Program-made: the position numbers and the translations under genes
In this document: piece after piece, positions 1-7,906 of the stretch
Numbering within the stretch: the stretch's first letter is position 1
Layout of the letters: each line of letters opens with the position of its first letter
Notes under the pieces: model-generated
Databases searched by the model: none
Seen by the model: only the letters and a program-made list of their open reading frames with translations
What the model was told of the DNA's origin: nothing
Assembly (NCBI GenBank): GCA_030529505.1
Contig: JAUMWT010000016.1
Span: forward strand, 1 to 41,959
Direction of reading: 5' to 3'
From: Allobrachymonas sp.
Lineage (GTDB): Bacteria > Pseudomonadota > Gammaproteobacteria > Burkholderiales > Burkholderiaceae_C
DNA length: 41,959 bases

Positions 1-247
1 TGCGCAGCGGGGCCGAATCGCGCCCGGTGATGATGGCGGGCGTAATGCCCGCGCGCTGCAAGAGCTTTAAGCCGTGGCCGTCGAGCGTGTGAAAGCGCTT
101 GAGCGTTTCGCCCGCTTCGCTGTAAAGCAGGCTGCCATCGGTGAGCACGCCGTCCACATCGAAAAACACCACGCGCACATCCTGGGCGCGCAGCAGCAGT
201 TCGGGCGCAAAGCGCAGGGCGGGGCGGGTGTCGGGCGTGGCGGGCAT
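1..247 (-). CDS. kdsC: 3-deoxy-D-manno-octulosonate 8-phosphate phosphatase (KdsC), C-terminal part outside window
   Basis: HAD-superfamily phosphatase that removes phosphate from KDO 8-phosphate, giving KDO for the lipopolysaccharide inner core; cytoplasmic. Only the first 82 codons are in the window. The reverse-strand reading from the ATG at 247 gives [10 protein letters not shown], then the HAD motif [12 protein letters not shown] at about residues 28-38 and the following [17 protein letters not shown] and PAIITGRDS segments, all typical of KdsC (nucleophile Asp and general-acid Asp both present). The downstream neighbour on the same strand would normally be lptC. kdsD lies upstream, with an unusually long 409-bp gap. 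The start is the only ATG in a suitable place and has no strong Shine-Dalgarno sequence. Confidence 0.88.
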   Translation of the reverse strand, partial: MPATPDTRPALRFAPELLLRAQDVRVVFFDVDGVLTDGSLLYSEAGETLKRFHTLDGHGLKLLQRAGITPAIITGRDSAPLR

Positions 248-656
248 GGTGGCGGGCTTGCAAGCGGTTGGGGCAGAAAAAGAAAACGGGCCGGGGTGCG
301 GTGATGGGGCGGGTCTTTGCACTGTGGCTCCGTGGCGCTGTTGCTGATCTTAGCGTGTGGCGCTTGGCCCTTGCCCAGTCCGGCGCATCTCCATGCAAGA
401 AGTGCAGCGCTTCAAACGCAGGCTTTGCAGATGAGGGGCCAAGGTGTTGGCTGCGGCACCGTGTTTGCGCTTTTGATGCGGGCGGGCGCCGCGTAGGGCG
501 CTACATGGGGCGTTATCGGCGTCGTTGGACTGTCAAATCGAGGCCGCCAGATGGGGCAGGTGCAGACAATGGAAACGGGGTTGGCCTGCATGCTTTTCCA
601 GCGCCCGTGGCCATTGTGCGCACTGCACGGTCGCTACAGCCGTAATGGGCGAACGA
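248..656. other. Gap between kdsC and kdsD, no gene recognised
   Basis: These 409 bases separate two genes that are often adjacent. Open frames here have no recognisable protein features, and I see no copy of the local MITE-like repeat, no hairpin with a T-run and no convincing promoter. Confidence 0.4.
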
Positions 657-1697
657 TCAAATCACCTTGGCGCGCATCAAGTCGTGCGTGTTGAGGGCGC
701 CTATCAGCACGCCCTGGGCATCAACCACGGGCAGGCTGTTGATGCGGTGTTCTTCCATCAGGCGGGCGGCGTCGGCGGCCAAGGCGTCTGCGCGGATGCT
801 GCGCGGCTGTGCGTGCATGAGGCTGGCCGCGGTTTGCGTGCGCAAGTCAGCGCCTGCTTCGATCAGGCGGCGCAAATCGCCATCGGTGAAGATGCCCTGC
901 AGCTGCCCTTTGGCATCCACCACCATGGTGGCGCCCAGGCCCTTGGCGCTCATCTCGCGCATCACCTCGCTGAAGTTGTCGTGCTCGCGCACGGCCGGTG
1001 CGGCGTCGCCTGCACGCATCACATCGGCCACGGTGGTGAGCAGGCGGCGGCCCAGCGCGCCACCGGGGTGGGACCGGGCAAAGTCTTCGGCGCGAAAACC
1101 GCGCGCATCGAGCAAAGCCACGGCCAGCGCATCGCCCAGCGCCATTTGCACCGTGGTGCTGGCCGTGGGGGCCAGGTTGAGCGGGCAGGCTTCTTTTTCC
1201 ACGCTGCTGTCGAGCACGATGTGGGCATGCCGCGCCAGGCTGGATTGGGGCTTGCCGGTGATGGCAATCAGCGGCACGCCCTGGCGCTTGAGCACGGGCA
1301 GCACGCGGGCCAGCTCCTCGCTTTCGCCGCTGTTGCTGATGGCCAGCACCACGTCGGCCGGCGTGACCATGCCCAGGTCGCCGTGGCCTGCCTCGGCCGG
1401 GTGCACGAAAAAAGCCGGCGTGCCGGTGGATGCCAGCGTGGCCGCGATCTTGCGGCCCACATGGCCGCTTTTGCCCATGCCCATGACGACCACGCGCCCC
1501 GTGGCGCGCAGCATGGTGACCACAGCTTGCTCCATTTGCGCAGCGGCCGCGGGTTGCTGAAAGCGTGCGGCGGCTTGTTGCAGTGCAGCGGCCTCAATGG
1601 CAAAGGTTTCTTGCACCCATTGCAGGGCGCGCGGCGAGTTGGGGGATGAAGGCTGGGCGGGCGCGGCTGGGCGCGTATCAGAGGCAGGGGCAGTCAT
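657..1697 (-). CDS. kdsD: Arabinose-5-phosphate isomerase (KdsD/KpsF/GutQ family)
   Basis: Interconverts ribulose 5-phosphate and arabinose 5-phosphate, the first step toward KDO in LPS synthesis; cytoplasmic. The protein has 346 residues, slightly longer than the usual 320-330 because of a Pro/Ala-rich N-terminus (residues 1-25). An SIS sugar-isomerase domain covers about 45-180, with the phosphosugar loop VVMGMGKSGHVG near 70-81 and the family block HPAEAGHGDLGM at 99-110. Two CBS domains follow at about 223-280 and 290-346 and include the GIFTDGDLRR and INSLPVVD segments. It lies on the same strand as kdsC and supplies the same pathway. The ATG at 1697 is used; no strong Shine-Dalgarno sequence precedes it. 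Confidence 0.93.
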   Translation of the reverse strand: MTAPASDTRPAAPAQPSSPNSPRALQWVQETFAIEAAALQQAAARFQQPAAAAQMEQAVVTMLRATGRVVVMGMGKSGHVGRKIAATLASTGTPAFFVHPAEAGHGDLGMVTPADVVLAISNSGESEELARVLPVLKRQGVPLIAITGKPQSSLARHAHIVLDSSVEKEACPLNLAPTASTTVQMALGDALAVALLDARGFRAEDFARSHPGGALGRRLLTTVADVMRAGDAAPAVREHDNFSEVMREMSAKGLGATMVVDAKGQLQGIFTDGDLRRLIEAGADLRTQTAASLMHAQPRSIRADALAADAARLMEEHRINSLPVVDAQGVLIGALNTHDLMRAKVI

Positions 1698-2227
1698 GCA
1701 CGAAATTGTAGCGAGGCGGGGTGTGGCGCGGGGTGCGCGACAGGGGGCCGTGGCGGGGCTTGGGGCGCTGGGTGAAGCAGCTTGCAGCCTGCGGGTTTGT
1801 GGGGGGGCTGCTTGGTGGCTGTGATGGGTGCGTGCGGTATTTGCAGCAGCGCAGCGGCTTGTTCTGCAATGGCTACAGCCATCTCATTCAAGTTGCGCCA
1901 CAGCTCCATGAACAAGATGGCCGAAGTGGGCGCTAACGCTGGGGTGTGGCGTGCGGTGCTTTGGGTTTGCCCGATGGAAGACGCCAAGGCAGCAGGCGGC
2001 CATGCGACGGCTGAAGCGTGATGGCTATCTGTCATTTGATCTATACAGGAGTGATAGGCCCTGAATATGCAGTGCCCGTTGCCATTCGCTCATGGTTTGG
2101 GCAATGGTCTATGAGCCTTGGTTTGCCTGTGAGGGGCAATGCTTGCTGGCGTTGCTTGGCGCGTGGATTCGAGCGGGGCGGGGGGCAGTGTTGCGATTGA
2201 TGATTCAACAGAGTCTCCGAGTTGCCC
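1698..2227. other. Gap between kdsD and yggS, no gene recognised
   Basis: About 530 bases. A minus-strand open frame of roughly 113 codons overlaps the kdsD start, but its Pro/Ala/His-rich composition resembles shadow translation of GC-rich DNA and matches no family I know. No repeat copy, terminator or RNA gene is evident. In related genomes a cation/proton antiporter gene often lies next to kdsD; none is visible here. Confidence 0.35.
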
Positions 2228-2959
2228 TCAGTCTCCCTTGGCTGGACGTTCGCCAAAAATGGCCGTGCCGACGCGCACCAGGGTGCTGCCCGCGCAAATG
2301 GCGGCCTCCAGATCGTGGCTCATGCCCATCGAGAGGGTATCCCACCGCGGCAGTTGCAGGGCCTGGCCCAGTTCATCGAACAAGGCGCGGGTGCGTTGGT
2401 GCACGGCCAGGGTGCGTGCCTCGTCGGCATAGGGTTCGGGAATGCTCATCAGGCCGCGCAGCTGCAGGCCGGGCAAATCGGCCACGGCGCGGGCCAAAGT
2501 CAGTGCTTGCTCGGGCGGCACGCCTGATTTGTTGGCGCCGCCATCCATATTCACTTGCAGGCAGACTTGCAGCGGCGGCAAGTCGGCCGGGCGCTGGCGG
2601 CTCAGGCGCTGGGCGATGTCGGGCCGATCCAGACTGTGCAGCCAATCGAAGTGCCTGGCCACCAATGCGGTTTTGCGGCTTTGCACAGGGCCAATGCAGT
2701 GCCATTCGATGCCGTGCAGCCCTTGCGCGCGCAGGGCGGTGATTTTGGCCACGGCCTCTTGCACGTAGTTTTCGCCAAAGGCGGTTTGGCCTGCGGCAAA
2801 GGCGGCGGCCACCGCCTCAGGCCCCTGGGTTTTGGAAACGGCCAGCAAGCGCACGCTGCCTGCAGGGCGCCGGGCCTGCTCCAGTGCGTGGGCGATGCGC
2901 TGTTGCACTTGTGCCAGTGCGAGGGCGATTTTGTGTGAAATTGCTGGCGATATTGGCAT
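2228..2959 (-). CDS. yggS: YggS-family pyridoxal phosphate homeostasis protein
   Basis: PLP-binding protein (PLPBP/YggS, alanine racemase-like fold type III barrel) that buffers intracellular pyridoxal phosphate; no catalytic activity is known. The ATG at 2959 gives 243 residues, close to the family norm; a GTG 21 bases upstream would add a short tail with no better ribosome site. The PLP-Lys motif LLAVSKTQ puts the Schiff-base Lys at about 43. GENYVQEA, HCIGPVQSRKT, GLMSIPEP, SMGMSHDLEAAI and the C-terminal VRVGTAIFGER are family signatures. It is divergent from pilT, an arrangement common in proteobacteria. Confidence 0.93.
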   Translation of the reverse strand: MPISPAISHKIALALAQVQQRIAHALEQARRPAGSVRLLAVSKTQGPEAVAAAFAAGQTAFGENYVQEAVAKITALRAQGLHGIEWHCIGPVQSRKTALVARHFDWLHSLDRPDIAQRLSRQRPADLPPLQVCLQVNMDGGANKSGVPPEQALTLARAVADLPGLQLRGLMSIPEPYADEARTLAVHQRTRALFDELGQALQLPRWDTLSMGMSHDLEAAICAGSTLVRVGTAIFGERPAKGD

Positions 2960-2975
2960 TTTGGCAACACAATAG

Positions 2976-3005
2976 TTCACAGCATTGTTACGATTGCAAC
3001 ATAAT
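2976..3005 (+). promoter_or_regulatory. Possible sigma-70 promoter for pilT
   Basis: TTCACA (2976-2981) and CATAAT (3000-3005) are separated by 18 bases in the short AT-rich region between the divergent yggS and pilT genes. The match is moderate and judged by eye only. Confidence 0.3.
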
Positions 3006-3117
3006 CAATCAACCGTTTGCAGGCAGAGGCAAGGGCAGGCTTGTTTCTTGGGTGTGCCCATCTCATTCTGTTTGCAGGCCCGGCAGCCAGGCTGCTCTCA
3101 CCAACAGGAACACGCTC

Positions 3118-4161
3118 GTGGATATTACCCAACTGCTGGCATTCAGCGTCAAGAACAAAGCTTCGGACTTGCACCTTTCGGCCGGCCTGCCGCCCATGCT
3201 GCGGGTGCACGGCGACGTGAAGCGCATCAACCTGCCCGTGATGGAGCACAAGGAAGTGCACGCCATGGTGTACGACATCATGAGCGATTCGCAGCGCAAG
3301 CAGTACGAAGAAAACTTCGAGTGCGACTTCTCGTTTGAAGTCAACGGTCTGGCCCGCTTCCGAGTCAACGCCTTCAACCAGAAGCGCGGGGCGGCCGCTG
3401 TGTTTCGTACCATTCCGAGCAAGGTGCTGACGCTGGAGCAATTGAACGCGCCCAAGATTTTTGCCGATCTGGCACTCAAGCCGCGCGGGCTGGTGCTGGT
3501 GACGGGCCCCACGGGTTCGGGCAAGTCCACCACGCTGGCGGCCATGATCAACCACCTGAACGAGACCGAGTTCGGCCACATCCTCACGGTGGAAGACCCG
3601 ATCGAATTCGTGCACGACTCCAAAAAATGCCTGATCAACCAGCGGGAAGTGGGGCCGATGACGCACAGCTTCTCCAACGCGTTGCGTTCGGCCCTGCGTG
3701 AAGACCCCGACGCCATTCTGGTGGGCGAGATGCGTGACCTGGAAACCATCCGCCTGGCCATGACGGCGGCCGAAACCGGCCACTTGGTGTTTGGCACCTT
3801 GCACACCAGCAGCGCGGCCAAAACGGTGGACCGTATCATCGACGTCTTTCCGGCCGAAGAAAAGGAAATGGTGCGCGCGATGCTGTCCGAATCGCTGGTG
3901 GCCGTGATCTCGCAAACGCTGTGCAAAACCAAAGACGGCCAGGGCCGCGTGGCCGCGCACGAAATCATGCTGGGCACGCCCGCCATCCGCAACCTCATCC
4001 GCGAGGCCAAGGTGGCGCAGATGTACTCCACCATCCAGACCAGCAACAATGTGGGCATGCAAACGCTGGACCAGAACCTCACGGAACTGGTCAAGCGCAA
4101 CATGATTTCGGTGGGCGAAGCACGCTCCAAAGCCAAGATTCCGGAAAACTTCCCGGGTTGA
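3118..4161 (+). CDS. pilT: Type IV pilus twitching motility ATPase PilT
   Basis: Hexameric secretion-superfamily ATPase that depolymerises pilin and powers pilus retraction (twitching, DNA uptake) at the cytoplasmic face of the inner membrane. A GTG start at 3118, preceded by AGGAA, gives 347 residues beginning MDITQLLAFSVKNKASDLHL, which matches the usual PilT N-terminus; longer in-frame upstream starts would read through the promoter region. Walker A GPTGSGKST is at 130-138, the Walker B region DAILVGEMRD at 198-207, followed by the His box ETGHLVFGTLHT. The diagnostic AIRNLIRE motif needed for retraction is intact at 289-296. pilU follows 149 bases downstream on the same strand. Confidence 0.96.
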   Translation: MDITQLLAFSVKNKASDLHLSAGLPPMLRVHGDVKRINLPVMEHKEVHAMVYDIMSDSQRKQYEENFECDFSFEVNGLARFRVNAFNQKRGAAAVFRTIPSKVLTLEQLNAPKIFADLALKPRGLVLVTGPTGSGKSTTLAAMINHLNETEFGHILTVEDPIEFVHDSKKCLINQREVGPMTHSFSNALRSALREDPDAILVGEMRDLETIRLAMTAAETGHLVFGTLHTSSAAKTVDRIIDVFPAEEKEMVRAMLSESLVAVISQTLCKTKDGQGRVAAHEIMLGTPAIRNLIREAKVAQMYSTIQTSNNVGMQTLDQNLTELVKRNMISVGEARSKAKIPENFPG

Positions 4162-4310
4162 TGCGCCTGTGAGCGGCGGTGGCCTGCTGGCAATGCTGGC
4201 AAACCGCTGGCTCGCCCGCCATGCCATCTGCGCTTCCCGGCTTTTTGCCGCTACGGTGCGGGGCCTCATCCGGCCTTTATGCCTTCAGTTAATCGTCAAA
4301 GGATCTTCTT

Positions 4311-5447
4311 ATGAATCGCGACCAGGCCAGTCAGTTCATTCACGAGCTGCTCAAACTCATGGTCAACCGCAATGGCAGTGACCTTTTCATCACTGCCGAC
4401 TTTCCGCCCGCCATCAAGGTCGATGGCAAGGTGAACAAGGTTTCGGCCCAGCCCCTGTCGGCCGCACATACGCTGGCGCTGGTGCGCTCCATCATGAACG
4501 ATCGGCAAATGTCCGAATTCGAAGCTACCAAGGAATGCAACTTCGCCGTGGCGCCGCCGGGCATTGGGCGCTTCCGCGTGAATGCCTTCATGCAAATGGG
4601 CAAGGTGGGCATGGTCATGCGGGTGATTCCGCAAAAGATTCCGACCATCGACGAGTTGAAGCTGCCGCAGATTCTCAAAGACATTGCCATGACCAAGCGC
4701 GGCCTGGTGATTCTGGTGGGCGCCACCGGCTCGGGCAAATCCACCACGCTGGCCTCGATGGTCGATTGGCGCAACGAAAACTCTTTCGGCCACATCATCA
4801 CGGTCGAAGACCCGGTGGAATTCGTGCATCCGCACAAGAACTGCATCGTCACGCAACGCGAAGTGGGGCTGGATACCGACGGCTGGGAAGTGGCGCTGAA
4901 AAACAGCCTGCGCCAGGCGCCCGACGTGATTCTGATGGGCGAGATTCGCGACCGCGAAACCATGGAACACGCCATCGCCTTTGCCGAAACCGGCCACCTG
5001 TGCTTGGCCACCTTGCACGCCAACAGCGCCAACCAGGCGCTGGACCGGATCATCAACTTCTTCCCCGACGAGCGCCGCGTGCAGTTGCTCATGGACTTGT
5101 CGCTCAACCTCAAGGCCACCATCTCGCAGCGCCTGCTGCCGCGTGAAAACGCCAAAGGCCGCATCGCGATGATGGAGATCCTGATCAACTCGCCGCTGAT
5201 TGCCGACCTGATCTTCAAGGGCGAAGTGGGCGAGATCAAGGAAGTGATGAAGCGCAGCCGCGACATTGGCATGCAAACCTTCGACCATGCCCTGTTCGAT
5301 GCATTTGAAGAAGGCTCCATCTCTTACGAAGACGCCCTGCGCAACGCCGATTCGCAAAACGATTTGCGCCTGCAGATCAAGCTGCACTCCAAGCGCGCGG
5401 CCACCACCGATCTGGCCGCTGGCACCGAGCATTTGGCGGTGATGTGA
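4311..5447 (+). CDS. pilU: PilT-dependent retraction ATPase PilU
   Basis: PilT paralogue that assists PilT-driven type IV pilus retraction; cytoplasmic, at the pilus base. It has 378 residues. The ATG at 4311 follows AAAGGA at a suitable spacing. Walker A (GATGSGKS) is at 137-144, with the Walker B region VILMGEIRDRETM and the His box ETGHLCLATLHANSA. Where PilT carries AIRNLIRE this protein has SPLIADLIFKGE, which with the longer C-terminal tail identifies PilU rather than a second PilT. A strong terminator lies 56 bases after the stop, closing a likely pilTU transcription unit. Confidence 0.95.
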   Translation: MNRDQASQFIHELLKLMVNRNGSDLFITADFPPAIKVDGKVNKVSAQPLSAAHTLALVRSIMNDRQMSEFEATKECNFAVAPPGIGRFRVNAFMQMGKVGMVMRVIPQKIPTIDELKLPQILKDIAMTKRGLVILVGATGSGKSTTLASMVDWRNENSFGHIITVEDPVEFVHPHKNCIVTQREVGLDTDGWEVALKNSLRQAPDVILMGEIRDRETMEHAIAFAETGHLCLATLHANSANQALDRIINFFPDERRVQLLMDLSLNLKATISQRLLPRENAKGRIAMMEILINSPLIADLIFKGEVGEIKEVMKRSRDIGMQTFDHALFDAFEEGSISYEDALRNADSQNDLRLQIKLHSKRAATTDLAAGTEHLAVM

Positions 5448-5502
5448 GTTGGGCGGCGGTGCAAGCCCGCGTTCAAGGCCCTTTGGGCGGCGAAGGCTCA
5501 GC

Positions 5503-5534
5503 AAAAAACGGCAGGAAAATTCCTGCCGTTTTTT
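5503..5534 (+). terminator. Intrinsic terminator after pilU
   Basis: A perfect 14-bp inverted repeat (AAAAAACGGCAGGA / TCCTGCCGTTTTTT) with a 4-base AAAT loop ends in six T residues. The A-tract on the left arm makes it potentially bidirectional. It lies 56 bases after the pilU stop. Confidence 0.9.
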
Positions 5535-5722
5535 CGTTTGTGAAAACCGGGTTGAAGGGGAGAGCCGTGTGCCGCCCTTGCTTGAATGAACGCTGATCGG
5601 CGTGATCGGGCGATGATGGCGGGGCATCAGGACGAAAACAAGCGGAAAAGCCTTTTGTTTCAGGGCAAGCCGCAACTGTCCCCTATACTGCGCTTTCGGC
5701 CTTTTTGAATCAAATGAGCTAA

Positions 5723-5897
5723 GAGCCTGTTCAAAATCTCCTCGCGGGCGCTTGAAAATGGAAGCGGGCGGTCTGCGGCGTTGCAAATCTTGTCAACCCT
5801 CTTGCACATGTCGCACGGGCCATGCACTGCAATTTGCGCCTTGCATCCCATCCCGCTTCATATCCAATCACCTCACGATAAGATCGTGAACAGGCTC
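5723..5897 (+). mobile_element. MITE-like element, copy A (175 bp, TSD TAA)
   Basis: Bounded by the inverted termini GAGCCTGTTCA (left) and TGAACAGGCTC (right), and flanked on both sides by TAA (5720-5722 and 5898-5900), a 3-bp target duplication. The internal core (CTCGCGGGCGCTTGAAAATG followed by GAAGCGGGCGGTCTG) recurs in other copies in the window; this orientation is taken as forward. No coding capacity. The right-hand TAA runs directly into AAGGAG, the ribosome site of the DUF4870 gene. Near the right end TCACGAT-AAG-ATCGTGA forms a 7-bp hairpin. Confidence 0.85.
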
Positions 5898-5910
5898 TAA
5901 GGAGTCAATC

Positions 5911-6246
5911 ATGCAAAGCCAAGTATCAAAAGAATCACGCCATGCAGCTGTTATGGGCTGGGTCGGCTCGATATTTTTCGGGTTTGTACCGGGGCTGATC
6001 ATTTACCTCAAGAAAGAGCATGATGCATACGTCAAGAATCAGGCCAAGGAGATGCTGAACTGGTCCATCACGGTGAGCCTCGTCTATTGTGTATGTGCGG
6101 CCCTTTCTTTTGCTCATTTTTGGACGGGCTTTTGGGCTTTTTCGCTTGCGGGCGTTGTTCATTTGGGGTTTTGCATCATGGGGGCGATGGCGGCCTCCAA
6201 CGGCAAGGATTTCAAAACCCCTTGTACCTTGCGCTTGATCCAATGA
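5911..6246 (+). CDS. DUF4870-family small membrane protein
   Basis: A 111-residue integral membrane protein with about three hydrophobic segments (roughly residues 14-33, 50-68 and 72-94). The segment LIIYLKKEHDAYVKNQAKEM followed by LNWSIT closely matches the DUF4870 (Tic20-like) pattern, in which a charged loop precedes an NW/NF helix. Its function is not established. The ATG at 5911 has a strong AAGGAG at -13 to -8 that begins within the target duplication of MITE copy A, so transcription must start inside the element or upstream of it. Copy B lies about 80 bases after the stop in the opposite orientation, so the gene is bracketed by two copies. Confidence 0.75.
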   Translation: MQSQVSKESRHAAVMGWVGSIFFGFVPGLIIYLKKEHDAYVKNQAKEMLNWSITVSLVYCVCAALSFAHFWTGFWAFSLAGVVHLGFCIMGAMAASNGKDFKTPCTLRLIQ

Positions 6247-6328
6247 AATTTCGAAATGGCAGGCGATCGTCCAGCCATTTTCTTGTCCGTTTGATTCTTG
6301 CAAGAGCGTCTGTTGCTGATGTTTTTGA

Positions 6329-6516
6329 GAAGTGGTTCGAGATCTCATCGCGAGGCGCTTTGGGTGGAGTGGGATGGGCTGCAAAGCGCACATCTTTGTA
6401 TGTGGCGCAGTGCATAGCCCCCGCGCCACATGGGCAAAATGGCCGACAGGATTTGCGAGGCCGCAAACCGCCCGCTTCCATTTTCAAGCGTCCGCGAGGC
6501 GGTTTTGAACAGATTC
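6329..6516 (-). mobile_element. MITE-like element, copy B (188 bp, TSD TGA)
   Basis: Reverse orientation relative to copy A. The termini GAAGTGGTTCGAGATCTC (left) and TTTTGAACAGATTC (right) are diverged versions of the family inverted repeat, and TGA flanks both sides (6326-6328, 6517-6519). It contains the reverse complement of the family core (CCGCTTCCATTTTCAAGCG) and the arm segment CATCTTTGTATGTGGCGCAG shared with copies C and E. It lies between the convergent DUF4870 gene and pyrC'. Confidence 0.8.
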
Positions 6517-6567
6517 TGAGAGTGCTGGGAGCGTGAGCAGAGACGAGCGCCAGCTTGCCCCAGGCGT

Positions 6568-7875
6568 TTAACCTGCGTGGCTGGCCTCTGCGGCAAAGGC
6601 AATGCGTCCGTCGATGAGGGTGTGCGTGACGCGGCCGGGCAAGGTGCTTCCCTCAAAGGGGGTGAATTGGCCGTGGCTGCGCAGCTGCGGCTCCTGCACT
6701 TGCCAGTGGGCATCGGGGTTGACGATGCACAAGTCGGCCACGCCGCCGGTCAGCAGCTGCCCGATGCCGCTGGGCAGTTCGGCTCTGCCAGCGGCCAGGA
6801 TGTGCGCAGGCCGCTGGGTGACGGCGGCCAGCGCCTGCGGCAGCGGGATTTGATCCTGCTGCGCCCAGTGCAAGGTGAGCGAGAGCAGCAGTTCCAGCCC
6901 GGAAGCGCCCGGGGTGGCATCGCTGAAAGGCAGGATTTTTTCATCGGCATCCACCGGGGTGTGGTCGCTCACCAGGGCGTCGATCACGCCGTCACGCAGG
7001 GCGGCGCGCAGGACGGCGCGGTCGCTGGCGCTGCGCAGCGGGGGATTGAGCCGTGCGCGGCTGTCGAAGTAGCCGATGTCGGTTTCGCACAGGTGCAGGC
7101 TGTTGATGCTCACGTCACAGGTCATAGGCAGGCCGCGCGCGCGCGCCTGGCGCACCAGCTCCACGCCTGCGGCGCTGGAGAGGCGGCAGATGTGCACCCG
7201 CGCGCCGGTGGCTTCCATCAGCTCTGTAATCGTCATGATGGCCAGCGTTTCGGCCAGCACGGGCACGCCGGCCAGGCCCATGCGGGTGGCCAGTGCGCCG
7301 CTGGCGGCCACGCCGCTGCCCAACCAGGGATCCAGCGGGCGCAGCCACACGGTGTAGCCGAAGGTGGCGGCGTATTGCATGGCGCGCTGCAGCACGCGCG
7401 TGTTCTGAATGGCCTGGTCGGCCTGGCCAAAGCCGATGCAGCCGGCATCGGCCAACTCCACCATGCCGGTGAGTGCCTCGCCCTGCAGTTGCTGCGTGAG
7501 CGCGCCCAGGGGAAACAGCCTGGCCTGTTGCAGGCGGGCCGAGCGGAATTTGAGCATTTCCACCAGGCCGGGTTCGTCCAGCACGGGGTCGGTATCGGGC
7601 GGGCACACCAGGCTGCTGATGCCGCCGCTGACGGCCGCGGCCATTTCGCTTTCGAGCATGTGGCCGTGCGGGCCAGGTTCGCGCAGGCGCGCGGCCAAGT
7701 CCACCAGGCCGGGCAGCACGAGGTGGCCTTGGGCGTTGAGGGTGGTGTCGGGCACAAAACCTGCGGGCGCTGGGCCCACGCTCAGAATGCGGCCGTTGGC
7801 AATGGCGATGTCGGCCGGGGCGTCAAAGCCGTTGGCGGGGTTGATGACTCGGCCGCCTTGGATCAGGATGTTCAT
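6568..7875 (-). CDS. pyrC': Dihydroorotase-like protein, probably non-catalytic (PyrC')
   Basis: Amidohydrolase of the class I dihydroorotase family, 435 residues. Active enzymes bind zinc through an HxH motif before LREPG; here that stretch reads DLAARLREPG (59-68), so both His are replaced (A61, R63). The usual TDDG metal-ligand loop reads GFGQAD (about 148-153), the second His of the HI-H-ST motif is Arg (VHICRLSS), and the downstream HH motif is absent. SDHTP retains its Asp. This loss pattern is that of the inactive PyrC' known in Pseudomonas, which is required structurally for the aspartate transcarbamoylase dodecamer. It follows pyrB by 31 bases on the same strand, so the two are almost certainly co-transcribed. 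A catalytic pyrC is expected elsewhere in the genome. Confidence 0.88.
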   Translation of the reverse strand: MNILIQGGRVINPANGFDAPADIAIANGRILSVGPAPAGFVPDTTLNAQGHLVLPGLVDLAARLREPGPHGHMLESEMAAAVSGGISSLVCPPDTDPVLDEPGLVEMLKFRSARLQQARLFPLGALTQQLQGEALTGMVELADAGCIGFGQADQAIQNTRVLQRAMQYAATFGYTVWLRPLDPWLGSGVAASGALATRMGLAGVPVLAETLAIMTITELMEATGARVHICRLSSAAGVELVRQARARGLPMTCDVSINSLHLCETDIGYFDSRARLNPPLRSASDRAVLRAALRDGVIDALVSDHTPVDADEKILPFSDATPGASGLELLLSLTLHWAQQDQIPLPQALAAVTQRPAHILAAGRAELPSGIGQLLTGGVADLCIVNPDAHWQVQEPQLRSHGQFTPFEGSTLPGRVTHTLIDGRIAFAAEASHAG

Positions 7876-7906
7876 GGGCTGGTTTCCCTTGGGGCGTGGC
7901 TCGCAG

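Noticed and set aside
268-645. Open frame of about 125 codons on the plus strand between kdsC and kdsD
   Set aside because: Composition is that of chance frames in GC-rich DNA, there is no ribosome site and no recognisable family.
525-1649. Long open frame opposite kdsD
   Set aside because: It is antisense to a clearly conserved gene and rich in His, Gly and Ala as expected for a shadow frame.
5720-6519. Copies A and B as ends of a composite transposon
   Set aside because: Each copy has its own matching TNA duplication on both sides, which indicates two separate insertions.
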